From Enterococcus_K sp051713825 (lineage in GTDB: Bacteria > Bacillota > Bacilli > Lactobacillales > Enterococcaceae), in the NCBI RefSeq assembly GCF_051713825.1, contig NZ_JBIOQR010000001.1:3658001-3722000 (forward strand): a DNA stretch of 64,000 nt, written 5' to 3'. The notes under the pieces are model-generated. The model was given only the letters and a program-made list of their open reading frames with translations. It was not told the origin of the DNA and searched no databases. Made by a program: the position numbers and the translations under genes. How positions within the stretch are numbered: the first letter of the stretch is position 1; every line of letters begins with the position of its first letter. This document shows positions 10,767 through 20,569 of this stretch, one piece after another.

Positions 10767-11720
10767 CTAGTCAATCGGTGCCTTAATTCTTTTCTCATAG
10801 GCTTCGAGCCATTCTTTGGTAATAGGCTCAATAATCGTCGTCTGATTCTCCCCTTTATTTGCAAGGAAAATCTGCGGTTCATTTTGCGCGTTGCCCACAC
10901 TGAAGGTGAACTCAACGTTCGTCGCCACGCCCCACTCGCCTTTATTATTCATAGCAATTAATGAAAACGCGCCGGCCTTGCCATAACGTCGCGTTAATTT
11001 CTCGTGGAAGCCGTAGACAGCTTTGTCACAGGCCGCCTGTGGACTGAACCCCTCGCCCATTAAACGAACGATTTCATAAGAAAGACAGCCCTTCATCAAA
11101 TCTTCTCCCAAACCAGTCGCAGCTGCGCCTCCAATTTCACTATCAACATAAAAGCCAGAACCTGATAAAGGCGAATCACCTACACGCCCTGGCTCCTTCA
11201 TAAACAAACCAGAACTCGAAGTTCCCACAGCCATTGAGCCTTTTTTGTCTAGTGTGATTGCTCCAACTGTATCATGTCCATCGTATGGATTAAGGTTATG
11301 CACTCGAATTTCTTCCAGCCGTTTTTCCCAAATACGATGCGCACGACGCGTCAACATGTTCTTTCGCTCAAAGCCTTCTAGCATCGCATAAGCCGACGCG
11401 CCATCCCCTACTCGAAAACTATTGAATTTTTCTTCACTCAGCTTCTTAGCAACCGAAATCGGGTTTTTCACATCTTGAATACCAGCAACTGCGCCAATTT
11501 TAAACGAATCACCATCCATGTAAGCCGCATCCATCTCGAGAATCCCCGCTGCATTAGGCAATCCACCATAACCTACTGATTTATAGTAAGGATAATCCTC
11601 CACCGTTTTAATTAACACCTCTACCGCATTTCCTGCCTGCTCATTTTCAGCCAACAAACGTAATGCTTGCTCAACACCCTCGTGTGCCATCCGCCACGTT
11701 GCAATTGCACCCCATGCCAT
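10767..11720 (-). CDS. N4-(beta-N-acetylglucosaminyl)-L-asparaginase / isoaspartyl peptidase family
   Basis: This 317-residue Ntn-hydrolase of the aspartylglucosaminidase family shows the self-cleavage site GHDTVGAITLD. The Thr (about residue 151) becomes the N-terminal nucleophile after autoproteolysis. GRVGDSPLSGSGFYVD and AAATGLGEDLM form the substrate pocket and downstream conserved blocks. The ATG at 11720 is preceded by AAAGGAG at ten bases. The TTG at 11729 is too close to that site. It may cleave glycosylated asparagine or isoaspartyl peptides. The dipeptidase gene lies 35 bases upstream on the same strand, so a peptide-scavenging operon is likely. Confidence 0.85.
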   Translation of the reverse strand: MAWGAIATWRMAHEGVEQALRLLAENEQAGNAVEVLIKTVEDYPYYKSVGYGGLPNAAGILEMDAAYMDGDSFKIGAVAGIQDVKNPISVAKKLSEEKFNSFRVGDGASAYAMLEGFERKNMLTRRAHRIWEKRLEEIRVHNLNPYDGHDTVGAITLDKKGSMAVGTSSSGLFMKEPGRVGDSPLSGSGFYVDSEIGGAAATGLGEDLMKGCLSYEIVRLMGEGFSPQAACDKAVYGFHEKLTRRYGKAGAFSLIAMNNKGEWGVATNVEFTFSVGNAQNEPQIFLANKGENQTTIIEPITKEWLEAYEKRIKAPID

Positions 11721-11755
11721 AAAATTCAAACTCCTTTCTATCTCTCAAATCATTT

Positions 11756-13057
11756 TTATTGAAGCAAAGCGAGCATCGCCTGCATATAAATTTCCATATT
11801 CAGCAATAAATCTTTCTCATCCATATACTCATCCTTATTATGAGCAATTCCTTTCTGACCAGGAAACGAGGGACCAAACGCAACAATATTCGGCAGGAAA
11901 CGAGCATAAGTCGCCCCTGTTGTAGTAACCGGAGTCCCATCCATTTTTGTCAGACACTCATACACAACTGCTAGTTTTTGGACATTCGAATCATTTTTCG
12001 GGAAAGTTGTCCCTTTCATTCGTCGAGTAATGAGTAACTCGCTGTCAGTAGGTAAGTGACCTTCTAGCTCCTTAGTCACCTGCTCCTCTGTGACAGAAAC
12101 TGGATAACGAACGGTTAAACTAAGTACTAATGAATGCTCCTTCTTATTTAAAGCATAGGGGGTCACAATCAATTTCCCACTATCGGCATCTTCAAAATCA
12201 ATTCCTAATCCTTCACCGTAGTGTTTTTCTGATAAACTGTTCTCCAACCATTCAAAATAACTTGCCAAAGAGCCTGTAGCAACTCCTGCGCGGTTGACTT
12301 TCTCTGCCAAAAGAGTTATGGCATTTTTCCCTAATTCTGGTGCATTCGACGGTGCCCGTTTGCCAATAGCCTCTAGTTTCTGTCCATTTAATTGAACTTC
12401 AAGCTTATCTGGCACATGATCCCGTGCTTGATCACCAATAAATTCACTCAAACCAGCCAACTCAGCCGAAGAAAATCCAGTAACAATCTCGTAACCCACC
12501 ACTCCCCGTTCGCCGTATACAACAGGATATTTACAATCCGGGGTAAACCCAAATTGTGGGGGCTTTTCCTCGCTCAGATAAAGAGGAATATCTGCACTGC
12601 CACTTTCTTCATCCGTTCCGAACAAAATCCGAATCGTTTTGTTTACAGGTACGTTCAACTCCTTCAACAACTTCAAGCCAAATAAACAAGCCATAATCGG
12701 ACCTTTATTATCAAGAATCCCACGCCCATAAAAACGCCCATCATCCTGACTAAGTGAAAAAGGCGGAAACTTCCAACCATCGCCTTCGGAAACGACATCC
12801 AAATGACCAATCACGCCAATGTATTCCTCATCCTGCCCCCATTGCGCATACCCCACTGCATCATTCACTATCTTTGTCTCAAACCCGTAACTTTCGGAAA
12901 GTTCCAAAACCTTTACTAACGCAGCTCTCGGTCCTTCACCAAAAGGGGCCTGTTCAGTAGGCTGCCCTTTCACACTTCTGATTTGCATCACTTGAGCCAA
13001 ATCTTCGTAAAACTGCGCTTTGTTCTCTTCAATAATCTGTTTAAAGCTCGTTAACAT
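11756..13057 (-). CDS. M20-family dipeptidase, PepV/Sapep type
   Basis: This 433-residue metallopeptidase has the M20 metal-binding motifs GVIGHLDVVSEGDGW (His, Asp), GRGILDNKGP (bridging Asp) and FGTDEESGS (Glu pair). A late His lies in KGIAHNKDEYM. An inserted dimerisation/lid domain lies between about 180 and 320, as in PepV. It hydrolyses dipeptides in the cytosol. The ATG at 13057 has AGGAG eight bases upstream. The GTG at 13066 overlaps it. It is probably co-transcribed with the downstream asparaginase. Confidence 0.88.
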   Translation of the reverse strand: MLTSFKQIIEENKAQFYEDLAQVMQIRSVKGQPTEQAPFGEGPRAALVKVLELSESYGFETKIVNDAVGYAQWGQDEEYIGVIGHLDVVSEGDGWKFPPFSLSQDDGRFYGRGILDNKGPIMACLFGLKLLKELNVPVNKTIRILFGTDEESGSADIPLYLSEEKPPQFGFTPDCKYPVVYGERGVVGYEIVTGFSSAELAGLSEFIGDQARDHVPDKLEVQLNGQKLEAIGKRAPSNAPELGKNAITLLAEKVNRAGVATGSLASYFEWLENSLSEKHYGEGLGIDFEDADSGKLIVTPYALNKKEHSLVLSLTVRYPVSVTEEQVTKELEGHLPTDSELLITRRMKGTTFPKNDSNVQKLAVVYECLTKMDGTPVTTTGATYARFLPNIVAFGPSFPGQKGIAHNKDEYMDEKDLLLNMEIYMQAMLALLQ

Positions 13058-13279
13058 GCAACACACTCCTGACTATTCGCTATGCCTTCAATAGATTTTT
13101 TAGAGACTAGAAAAATCTAATTTACCTGATCGCGACATTTATCTGAACCGACAGATAAACGAAGACTCGCCCCTCTTTTCTCACCCATCTATATAATCTA
13201 GCCTACGTCTTTCCTAAAAAAGATACAATCATTTTCTCTGATAATCAATATGTAATATCGGGATTAAGAGAGAGTGCTC

Positions 13280-13338
13280 ATTAAAAAAAATAAAAGCCGC
13301 ACGGGACACAAAGATTTACTCTTGTGTTCGTGCGACTT
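13280..13338 (-). terminator. Rho-independent terminator, separated from its gene by the IS1380 element
   Basis: On the minus strand AAGTCGCACGAACACAA pairs with TTGTGTCCCGTGCGGCTT and is followed by a T-rich run. The nearest upstream minus-strand gene is the cupin gene at 15112-15603. Removing the IS brings the gene within about 150 bases of this terminator. Confidence 0.6.
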
Positions 13339-13416
13339 CGTTAACTAACTTTTTATTTGCTTACTGTATGCCTCATCATTTAGCTAATATCTTCATATTT
13401 TACCATTTAGCTCTAA

Positions 13417-15091
13417 CCTGAATTATTCATAAAATCATTAGAAAGTTTCAAGACTCTAAGAACCTCAAAGGGTTTGAGATTTCTTTCATTTCACCCAATA
13501 GGTGCACAAAAAGAGCACACTTTATGTTATTGTAAAGTTGACAAAAACCAACAAAAACAAGGAGTGTGCTCTTCATGTCTACATTACAACAACAATCCCT
13601 TTTATTCAATCCCAAACTGGAAATTTCTAACGATGGTGGTCGGCTTTCCTCAGATGGCGGCATTTTACTTGTGAAAGAATTTATGAAAAAAATCCAATTT
13701 GACCATTTTTTACAAGAAACAGTCGCTTTTCAAGACAATAGGAAATATTGTACCCATCAGCTAAAGAACCAATTTACGCAATTGGTCCTTCAACTGATTG
13801 CCGGATATCAGAAAGATGAAGCGGCTAACACATTAAAAGAGGATCCTGTTTTTCAACTTGCACTGGATAAGCTTTGTGCCTCTCAGCCAACGTTATCTCG
13901 TTTTATCAATGGGGTCAGTCAAGAAGAACTGCCTGGCGTACACCATTTAGCACAAACTCTCGGTGCGTTTTTAATCGAGCAAACGAATCAAAGACAAATG
14001 ATTTTGGACATCGATTCTACGCACTGTGATACTTATGGAAAACAAGAAGAATCAACTTACAATGGCCATTATAAAACCACTGGCTATCATCCTCTATTAG
14101 CTTTTGACCTCATTTCTGGCGCATTATTAGGTGCTGAATTGCGTGCAGGGTGCGACTATACTTCAAAAGGTGCCGAAGATTTTCTAGCGCCTATCCTTCA
14201 GCGTTATCAGGAAAAGGAGTTAGAACTGATTGTTCGAGGAGACAGTGGATTTGCCAAACCTGAAGTCTATCAAGTTTGTGAAACACACCATGCCAAATTC
14301 ATCATTCGACTAAAAGCCAATCGAAAACTGCAAAAAATCGCTGAACAACTTGTCTTATACAGTGATGAGACTGATTTCACCAAAGAAGAAGTCCAATGGT
14401 TTACGTTAGAGAACTATTGCCCGAATACTTGGGTACATCCCTATCGCGTGGTGATCAAATCGACTCGAAACGCTGGAGAATTTCTGTTTTCTCATGCATT
14501 TCTCGTAACCAATCTAATAGAGTTATCTCCAAAACAAATTTTCCCCATGTATCAAAACCGTGGTGCCATGGAAAATTTAATCAAAGAAATCAAAAACGGT
14601 TTTTTCTTCGATAAAACGGACAGTACATCGTTTACAGCGAATGCATTTCGGATGCTTTTAAGCAGTGTTGCTTACAATTTAATGCAGTGTATGAAACAAC
14701 TGGTCTTTCCTGAAACTCAAAAGAAGCTTAGCATCTGTACGATTCGTTTCCGTCTATTTCATATCGCAGCTCGTGTGGTCTCTCATGCAAGGCGAACGTT
14801 TATTCAACTTTCTAGCACGAATGTATTTGATGTGTTTTATTGGCAGGTTCTTGAAAAAATACAAGGCTTACAGCTTTATCCTACAAAAAACTGACATAGA
14901 CCTTAAAAAAATTTTTTAGTCCTACCAAGGGGCTAGTGTGCCCTTTTTTTAGTGAAACATAAAAAATGAAGGTGGAATTTAGTTTTGAATCCAATTTTTC
15001 TTCTGAATAGATTCAGAATTAGGTGCCAAGTTCTCTAAAATTTAGTTTTAAGATTTTCTTCGTTATTTTTTTAAAGCATGAATAATTCAGG
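13417..15091. mobile_element. IS1380-family insertion sequence, apparently intact
   Basis: Terminal inverted repeats begin CCTGAATTATTCAT (13417-13430) and end ATGAATAATTCAGG (15078-15091). They are flanked by TAA at 13414-13416 and 15092-15094, a possible short target duplication. Total length is 1675 bp, with one full transposase. It lies about 20 bp downstream of the cupin gene. Confidence 0.88.
13575..14894 (+). CDS. IS1380-family transposase
   Basis: This 439-residue DDE transposase has typical family blocks: a start region with GGRLSSDGG, ILDIDSTHCDTYG (first Asp), LIVRGDSGFAKPEVY (second Asp) and FPMYQNRGAMENLIKEIKNGFF (Glu region). The ATG at 13575 follows AAGGAG at a good distance. 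The upstream GTG at 13566 has no site of its own. No internal stop is present, so the element may be active. Confidence 0.92.
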   Translation: MSTLQQQSLLFNPKLEISNDGGRLSSDGGILLVKEFMKKIQFDHFLQETVAFQDNRKYCTHQLKNQFTQLVLQLIAGYQKDEAANTLKEDPVFQLALDKLCASQPTLSRFINGVSQEELPGVHHLAQTLGAFLIEQTNQRQMILDIDSTHCDTYGKQEESTYNGHYKTTGYHPLLAFDLISGALLGAELRAGCDYTSKGAEDFLAPILQRYQEKELELIVRGDSGFAKPEVYQVCETHHAKFIIRLKANRKLQKIAEQLVLYSDETDFTKEEVQWFTLENYCPNTWVHPYRVVIKSTRNAGEFLFSHAFLVTNLIELSPKQIFPMYQNRGAMENLIKEIKNGFFFDKTDSTSFTANAFRMLLSSVAYNLMQCMKQLVFPETQKKLSICTIRFRLFHIAARVVSHARRTFIQLSSTNVFDVFYWQVLEKIQGLQLYPTKN

Positions 15092-15111
15092 TAAACTTAT
15101 CACGGGATTAT

Positions 15112-15603
15112 TTACGAGTCAATTTTTTCAAATGCTAGCTTATCAATAATCGGAAATTCGTTTGGATATTTTTTCAGAAGCTCCTCTTTTGTAAACAACT
15201 TAAACTCTTCATAAGTAAACCCTGGCGCTACCATACAACTAACTAGTGCGTAACCTTCCCCTTCATTAACCGATGAACCAAAGATAGAGCCTTTCTTAAC
15301 AACATATTGTAGGACTTCACCCTTTTCAACATCTAATCCAACTGCTGTTTTTTTATAAGAGCCATCCTCTAGTAATTCATGCACATTTAATGAGGAACCA
15401 TAATGAAAATACCATATTTCATCAGACATTAATTGATGAAAATGAGAGGGACTTTCCTCTGTTAATAAAAAATAAATATTGGTATACAGAGGTCTGTCTT
15501 TTTCGACTAACCACTCATTTGAAGCAGGTAGCTCTTTGAAATACCCTCCTTCTTGGTGTGGAATTAATCCTAATTTTTCAATCCAATATTGTTTATCTTT
15601 CAT
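15112..15603 (-). CDS. DUF985/cupin_5 family protein
   Basis: This 163-residue single-domain cupin of the YML079w-like (DUF985) family has the signature HQEGGYFKE near residue 16-24, HFHQLMSDEIWYFHYG (cupin motif 1) and the second motif CMVAPGFTYEEFKLF. Biochemical function is unknown for the family. Some members bind small ligands or act as sugar isomerases. The gene stands alone, with an IS1380 insertion just downstream. Confidence 0.85.
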   Translation of the reverse strand: MKDKQYWIEKLGLIPHQEGGYFKELPASNEWLVEKDRPLYTNIYFLLTEESPSHFHQLMSDEIWYFHYGSSLNVHELLEDGSYKKTAVGLDVEKGEVLQYVVKKGSIFGSSVNEGEGYALVSCMVAPGFTYEEFKLFTKEELLKKYPNEFPIIDKLAFEKIDS

Positions 15604-15717
15604 GTTTACATACTCCTATCGTTCGGTATACAGTTTTTTTAATTTGCTCTTCAAACAGGACAATCCTCTTGGCTTTTAAATATGGTTGCTATGTTATTTC
15701 AGACCCAAAAATCTCAC

Positions 15718-15770
15718 ATACTTTTTATCATACAGGTTTACAGGGGAAATTCCTACTGGATAAAAAGTAT
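15718..15770. repeat. 12-bp perfect inverted repeat upstream of the cupin gene
   Basis: ATACTTTTTATC (15718-15729) and GATAAAAAGTAT (15759-15770) are exact complements around a 29-base spacer. The 15604-15856 stretch otherwise holds no gene. It could be an operator or a leader structure. Nothing shows which. Confidence 0.4.
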
Positions 15771-15856
15771 AAAAAAGATATTTTGATTTCATGAGATAAA
15801 TAGCACATAGCTACTCTAATTTAACTGATAATTTTTTTGAACGACTAATCAGCAAA

Positions 15857-15901
15857 AAACACGATTAAATGAACAAATTTTGTCCGTTTAATCGTGTTTT
15901 T
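15857..15901. terminator. Bidirectional terminator after the glucosaminate operon
   Basis: AAAAACACGATTAAA pairs with TTTAATCGTGTTTTT, giving a T-run on either strand. It lies just beyond the stop of the KDGP aldolase gene. Confidence 0.8.
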
Positions 15902-15910
15902 GTTCCCTCT

Positions 15911-16651
15911 TTATTTTAACGTATTTTTCATCATTTCGACTAATTTCTTGACGTCTTCAACCTTGGTATCGCCTGTTTGTTTATCGATAACCGAGCTATA
16001 CACATGAGGAATAATTTTTTTGACGCCAGCATCTACGGCGATTTGAACGATTTCTTCAAAGTTCTCCAAATCGATGCCTCCTGTTGGTTCCAAATAAAAA
16101 TCATACTTCGCACAAGCTTCTGCGACGGCTTTATATTCTTCTTTGTGGGCCAAGCCTTTCATTGGGAAGTATTTAATCGAGCTGCCGCCCATATCCTTCA
16201 ACAACTTGATAGCTGTTTCAATAGGGACTTCTCCTGCTGGGGCGCCTGAGCTTAGTGGACCTGTCGCAATATTTACAATCCCGACTTTTCCAGTTGGTGA
16301 GACCAAGCCGTTAATGATCGACTCGTCTTGACCTAATAACGCACGAGAAGTTCCCACTCCTGTGAACACTTGGTTCACATGTTGTGGCTGCAACACAGCT
16401 GACAGACGAGAAACCATTTGACTTTGGTTCGGATCTCCCGCGCCTAGTCCAACAGACAAGGCATTGTTTGTTGCTTCTTGATAACGTTTCATGTCTTCAA
16501 TCGCCGCTTCATCTGTCGCATAATTTTTTGAAAGGACACCTAAGACTATGTGTCCTTCTGCCGCTTCGTAGCAAGCCTTCGCATTTTCTACAGAATTCGC
16601 TAACACGTTCAAACAGATTCGATCCTCTAAATAATTGGGTGTTAATGACAT
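15911..16651 (-). CDS. dgaF: 2-keto-3-deoxy-6-phosphogluconate aldolase, DgaF type
   Basis: This 246-residue protein resembles the DgaF family of KDGP aldolases. Landmarks are VLGVLSKNYATDEAA, VGLGAGDPNQ, GGSSIKYFPMKGL (putative Schiff-base Lys in SIKYFP) and YLEPTGGIDLENF. It cleaves KDGP to pyruvate and glyceraldehyde-3-phosphate. GGAGAG lies upstream of the ATG at 16651. The longer start at 16696 has no ribosome binding site. It closes the PTS/ammonia-lyase operon. It could also consume KDGP derived from the galacturonate pathway of this window, once a KDG kinase has acted. Confidence 0.82.
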   Translation of the reverse strand: MSLTPNYLEDRICLNVLANSVENAKACYEAAEGHIVLGVLSKNYATDEAAIEDMKRYQEATNNALSVGLGAGDPNQSQMVSRLSAVLQPQHVNQVFTGVGTSRALLGQDESIINGLVSPTGKVGIVNIATGPLSSGAPAGEVPIETAIKLLKDMGGSSIKYFPMKGLAHKEEYKAVAEACAKYDFYLEPTGGIDLENFEEIVQIAVDAGVKKIIPHVYSSVIDKQTGDTKVEDVKKLVEMMKNTLK

Positions 16652-16742
16652 AAATTTTCTCTCCTTCATTGTTCTTGTTAGTCTATTGGTTCCCATGAGC
16701 GATAGTTTTATTCGTACTCATCTAGTAAACCTTACCAAACGC

Positions 16743-17834
16743 CTACATAATTTCTTTCAATCGTTGGACGATTTTATTCATTTCCTCTTCATTAACAGAA
16801 CGGATATCAAACTCAATAATCCCATTATTCGCTTGATATTCACGCGTATAGACAGCTGGGTTCTTCTCTTTTAATTCAGCGATGACTTCCTTGGCTGATT
16901 TTTCACCCGTCACCTGAACACTGCCGCGATAAATATCACGCCCCGCACCATCTTGAACCACTTGAGCTGTAAGTCCTTTAATCTTATTGAGACCCTCAAT
17001 AAAAGGGACTAAGCGAGTTTTCATTGACGCCCCTGATTCACTGCCCTTTGCCAGATAGTCTTCAATCGCTTGGGTAAAGCCTAGAATATTGTCTTTCCCA
17101 ATCTTCATCGCCCGACCAATACCTTTTCCTTGCAGACGAACCCACTCAATCAAGTTTTTTTTGCCAATTACAAGACCCGCACTTGGTCCTTCAATTGCTT
17201 TGGCACCCGAATAAATCACCAAATCAGCACCCTCAGCTACGTATTTAAACAAATCTTCTTCCGCTGCTGCATCCACAATCAGTGGCAGCTGATGGCTCTT
17301 AGCAACCCCTGCCGCTTCTTTCACCGTTAACATACTTTTCTGAACCGTATGGTGGCTCTTAATGTACAAGATTGCTGCAGTTTGATCAGTAATCATCATC
17401 TCCACATGTTCTGCTGAACACATATTAGCGTACCCTGCTTCGACCACTTGACCGCCGCCTTGTTGAACCATTACTTCAACCGGCGTCCCATAGTCAACAT
17501 TGTGGCCTTTTGGTAAAAGAATTTCCCGCGCGGTTATTTTTTCCGTGTACGGATGATAGGCATGAAAAAGACTGCCTTGTCCAATCACAGCCGCCACACT
17601 TTGGGCAATCCCGGCTGAAGCTGAGGAGACGATTTGGGCATCCTCCACCTTTAATAGGTTGGCGATATAAGCCCCTGTTTTCTCACTCAAATCAGCCATC
17701 TCAAAAAAGTGTTCCCCGCCGAACTGTTGTGCCTTTAGAACCGCTTCGGAAACCTTCGAAACACCTAAAATCGTCATTCGTCCTGAAGCATTAATGACTT
17801 CCTTTAGCCCAAACTTTTCATAACTAATTGTCAT
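16743..17834 (-). CDS. dgaE: D-glucosaminate-6-phosphate ammonia-lyase, DgaE type (SelA-like PLP enzyme)
   Basis: This 363-residue PLP enzyme has a SelA-like aminotransferase fold. The cofactor Lys is K212 in YSGAKAIEGPSAG, preceded by LIVDAAAEED with the Asp that contacts the PLP ring. NASGRMTILG at the N-terminus is typical of the DgaE group. It deaminates D-glucosaminate-6-phosphate to KDGP and ammonia. The ATG at 17834 follows GGAAGGTGAAG. A longer reading frame to 17894 would overlap that site. It follows the PTS genes after a gap of about 140 bases without a clear terminator. Confidence 0.82.
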   Translation of the reverse strand: MTISYEKFGLKEVINASGRMTILGVSKVSEAVLKAQQFGGEHFFEMADLSEKTGAYIANLLKVEDAQIVSSASAGIAQSVAAVIGQGSLFHAYHPYTEKITAREILLPKGHNVDYGTPVEVMVQQGGGQVVEAGYANMCSAEHVEMMITDQTAAILYIKSHHTVQKSMLTVKEAAGVAKSHQLPLIVDAAAEEDLFKYVAEGADLVIYSGAKAIEGPSAGLVIGKKNLIEWVRLQGKGIGRAMKIGKDNILGFTQAIEDYLAKGSESGASMKTRLVPFIEGLNKIKGLTAQVVQDGAGRDIYRGSVQVTGEKSAKEVIAELKEKNPAVYTREYQANNGIIEFDIRSVNEEEMNKIVQRLKEIM

Positions 17835-17974
17835 TTCTTCACCTTCCAAAATTGAAATTAAAAGAAAGAAGGGAAATAAACTTCTTAAAAACACCCTTTA
17901 TCTTCCTTGCTCATTTACAAGGATAGGATTTAATTCAGAAGACTTATTTCACCTCTTTGACTTCTTGATTCTGT

Positions 17975-18811
17975 TTATAATAATCCTAAGAATGAACAAA
18001 TAATACTCACTAAAACGATGGTTCCAATAATAATGCCGTAACGTGGTCCTTTTTTCACCATGTAGAAATAAATTAAGAAGACAGCAGTCAAAGGTAAAAT
18101 ACCTTTCATAATCTGATCAAGAATATCTTGAACGATAATTGTTGCCCCACCTGTAACGTGAAATTTCATTGGACTAGAAATGTTAACATAACTCGCTGAC
18201 AGCGCACCCATCATCATCATTCCAAGAACGTTTGCTCCATAAATTACTTGTTTGATTTTCCCATCCTTTAAAAGAGCCATGATAGAATTACGGCCTAAAG
18301 TGTAGGATTTATTAATCAGTACCCAACTAATATACATGGTCAAAACTGTATAGATTACAAGTGGCGCAATTCCGCCCATTGCACTGCCGTTTTTAGCAAT
18401 TGGGATAAAGATAGAGATAATTAGTGGCATAATAGCTGCCCAGACAATTGAATCACCAATCCCAGCTAACGGCCCCATAAGTCCCGTTTTAATTGAAGTA
18501 ATAGCTGAATCGCTAATATCTGCTCCGTTCGCGCGCTCTTCCTCCATCGCAATTGAAATCCCTTGAATAGAAGAACCAATCGTGCCTTCTGTATTAAAGA
18601 AAGTTAAATGACGCTTTAAAGCTTCTCTTTGCTCTTCTTCATTGTCTGCATACAATTTCTTAATTGCTGGGATCATTGACGCACAAAAGACTAGGCTTTG
18701 TAAGCGTTCATAAGAATTAGATAATTCACAGCCTAGCTGATAAATCCAAAATGATTTACTAAGCTCTTTTTTTGTTACCTTCTTTTGAGTAAGCTCTTTT
18801 GTATTTTCCAT
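17975..18811 (-). CDS. dgaD: PTS mannose-class enzyme IID (glucosaminate)
   Basis: This 278-residue IID component of the mannose-fructose-sorbose PTS class has SKSFWIYQLGCELSNSYERLQ at the N-terminus, the conserved FFNTEGTIGSSIQG, and GLMGPLAGIGDSIVWA. The C-terminal part is hydrophobic. Its ATG shares a base with the IIC stop (TAATG), so the two are translationally coupled. It forms the membrane translocation unit with IIC. Confidence 0.88.
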   Translation of the reverse strand: MENTKELTQKKVTKKELSKSFWIYQLGCELSNSYERLQSLVFCASMIPAIKKLYADNEEEQREALKRHLTFFNTEGTIGSSIQGISIAMEEERANGADISDSAITSIKTGLMGPLAGIGDSIVWAAIMPLIISIFIPIAKNGSAMGGIAPLVIYTVLTMYISWVLINKSYTLGRNSIMALLKDGKIKQVIYGANVLGMMMMGALSASYVNISSPMKFHVTGGATIIVQDILDQIMKGILPLTAVFLIYFYMVKKGPRYGIIIGTIVLVSIICSFLGLL

Positions 18812-19560
18812 TACGCTGCCCCCTCTTTCATTGCGTTATTTCTTACTAAATAGGCGACACAGGTACCGATAACAGCCACTGCCATTACCTCAGCGCCAAA
18901 ATACATCACTGCAACAAATCCAATTAAAAAGTAAGGAATTAAATTTTTCTTACCAATAACCATAATCGTTAGTGCAAATCCTAACGCTGGTAATAGTCCT
19001 CCCATCACTTCAAATCCGTGCATTAATTTTTCTGGAATCACTTCGAGTAAAGTCGTAACAACCGATTTTCCAAAGTAGTTCCCGGCAAACACAAGAGGGA
19101 AACGCAATAAGAAGCCAACTGCTGCAGGATAAATAAATGCTGCTCGATAAATTCCTTTATAATTTAAATCCTCTGCATACTTATCTGCCATGTGGACAAA
19201 CGTTGCATTGACAGTTCTTCTAATTTGATCCATGAAAACACCTAATACACCAAATGGAACGGCTAAAGCAATCGCTGCATCAGCATTCATCCCTACACCT
19301 AAAGCAATAGGAATCGCAATCGCCGCAGCTAAGGCTGGATCACTTGGTACATTTCCGCCAGGAGTGGACGTCACGCCTAGATAAACTAATTGAATCCCTG
19401 CCCCAATAATCATCGCTTCTGACATTTTCCCCGTCGCAAGCCCCGCAATAACTGCCGCACAAAGAGGTTGTGATAACATTCCTGAAAACGTATAACCAAA
19501 ACGTAAACGCGCAAACCAGTAATACAATCCCATCACAATTGAAACACCTAAAACACCCAT
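18811..19560 (-). CDS. dgaC: PTS mannose-class enzyme IIC (glucosaminate)
   Basis: This 249-residue polytopic membrane protein has the IIC signature PLCAAVIAGLATGKMSEAMI and LVYLGVTSTPGGNVPSDPALAA. The ATG at 19560 has AAAGGAAG eight bases upstream. The GTG at 19569 abuts that site. It carries the substrate path of the glucosaminate PTS. Confidence 0.88.
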   Translation of the reverse strand: MGVLGVSIVMGLYYWFARLRFGYTFSGMLSQPLCAAVIAGLATGKMSEAMIIGAGIQLVYLGVTSTPGGNVPSDPALAAAIAIPIALGVGMNADAAIALAVPFGVLGVFMDQIRRTVNATFVHMADKYAEDLNYKGIYRAAFIYPAAVGFLLRFPLVFAGNYFGKSVVTTLLEVIPEKLMHGFEVMGGLLPALGFALTIMVIGKKNLIPYFLIGFVAVMYFGAEVMAVAVIGTCVAYLVRNNAMKEGAA

Positions 19561-19581
19561 TTTGTTCACTTCCTTTTCTTT

Positions 19582-20079
19582 TTATAATGTATGATATTTT
19601 TCAATCAATTTACTAATTTCCATTGGGTTGTCTTCTGGAATTGCTTGAAAGAAGACATGTAATCCTTTTTCTAAGAAACTATTTAAAATTTCTACATCTT
19701 GCTCTGATAAATTGATATTTTTTAAGACATTTTTTCTTTCTGCGCCTCCACCAAGGCCACCAATTTGAATATCATCTTTTACTACTCCTGCTTCGACCAT
19801 TTCTTTTAATGTAGACAAATCAGGAACTAAAAAAAGAACTTTTGCCTCGCTATTAGCCGCCTCTTCTACCCAGTATTTTTTGGCAGATGCTACACCAAAT
19901 ATTTTGACCTCCACTCCTGGAGGTGCGGCCATAATATAGATACTTTGTAAAAATTCATCATTTTCTAGTTCATCACTTACAACAAAAATTTGGTCTGCTG
20001 CGGACTGCTGTAACCACTTTGTTACAACCTGTCCATGAATTAAGCGACTGTCTACACGAGTTAATACGATTGTTGCCAT
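19582..20079 (-). CDS. dgaB: PTS mannose-class enzyme IIB (glucosaminate)
   Basis: This 165-residue IIB protein has the phosphorylated His15 in RVDSRLIHGQVVTKW, plus GGLGGGAERKNV. A good AGGAG precedes the ATG. It accepts phosphate from IIA and transfers it to the incoming sugar acid. It is second in the operon order IIA-IIB-IIC-IID-lyase-aldolase. Confidence 0.9.
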   Translation of the reverse strand: MATIVLTRVDSRLIHGQVVTKWLQQSAADQIFVVSDELENDEFLQSIYIMAAPPGVEVKIFGVASAKKYWVEEAANSEAKVLFLVPDLSTLKEMVEAGVVKDDIQIGGLGGGAERKNVLKNINLSEQDVEILNSFLEKGLHVFFQAIPEDNPMEISKLIEKYHTL

Positions 20080-20116
20080 TGTTTTCTCTCCTCATTTTTC
20101 ATAATTGTTTGATAAA

Positions 20117-20518
20117 TTAAACGCTAGGTAATTGAAGAATTTGGCAATTTTCTAAAGAAGCTTGCAAAATTTCTTCTCCTACCTCTTCCGTAAAGGGATG
20201 GTCTTGTTTCATCACAGCATCTAATAACATGGCTGTGTTCAATCCCGATAAAGCCAAAATATCATAGTCTCTCGATAATCTAAGTGCCACATTACTCGTT
20301 GTTCCACCTTTGATATCCGTTAGAATTACTAACTTTTGTTGCCATTTGAGCATCTCGATTTGCGTCTTTACACGCTCAAGATACTCTTGTAAACTATCTT
20401 CTGGTTTTAAAGCTACCTCATGAATATTTTTGATTTCTCCAACAATCATTTTCACACTTTCTAACAAATGAACGCCCCAACCACCATGAGTTAGTATGAG
20501 AATGGGTTCTTTTTCCAT
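20117..20518 (-). CDS. dgaA: PTS mannose-class enzyme IIA (glucosaminate)
   Basis: This 133-residue IIA domain has the phospho-His11 in ILILTHGGWG and the downstream LVILTDIKGGTTSNVALRL block. It is the first gene after the sigma-54-type promoter at 20570-20585 and receives phosphate from HPr. Confidence 0.88.
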   Translation of the reverse strand: MEKEPILILTHGGWGVHLLESVKMIVGEIKNIHEVALKPEDSLQEYLERVKTQIEMLKWQQKLVILTDIKGGTTSNVALRLSRDYDILALSGLNTAMLLDAVMKQDHPFTEEVGEEILQASLENCQILQLPSV

Positions 20519-20569
20519 TAAATCCGCTCCTTATAAAACTTTCTAAATCCTACGATTCACTTTACTATA

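Noticed and set aside
12392..12960. Two + strand ORFs opposite the dipeptidase
   Set aside because: They are shadows of a conserved M20 peptidase reading frame.
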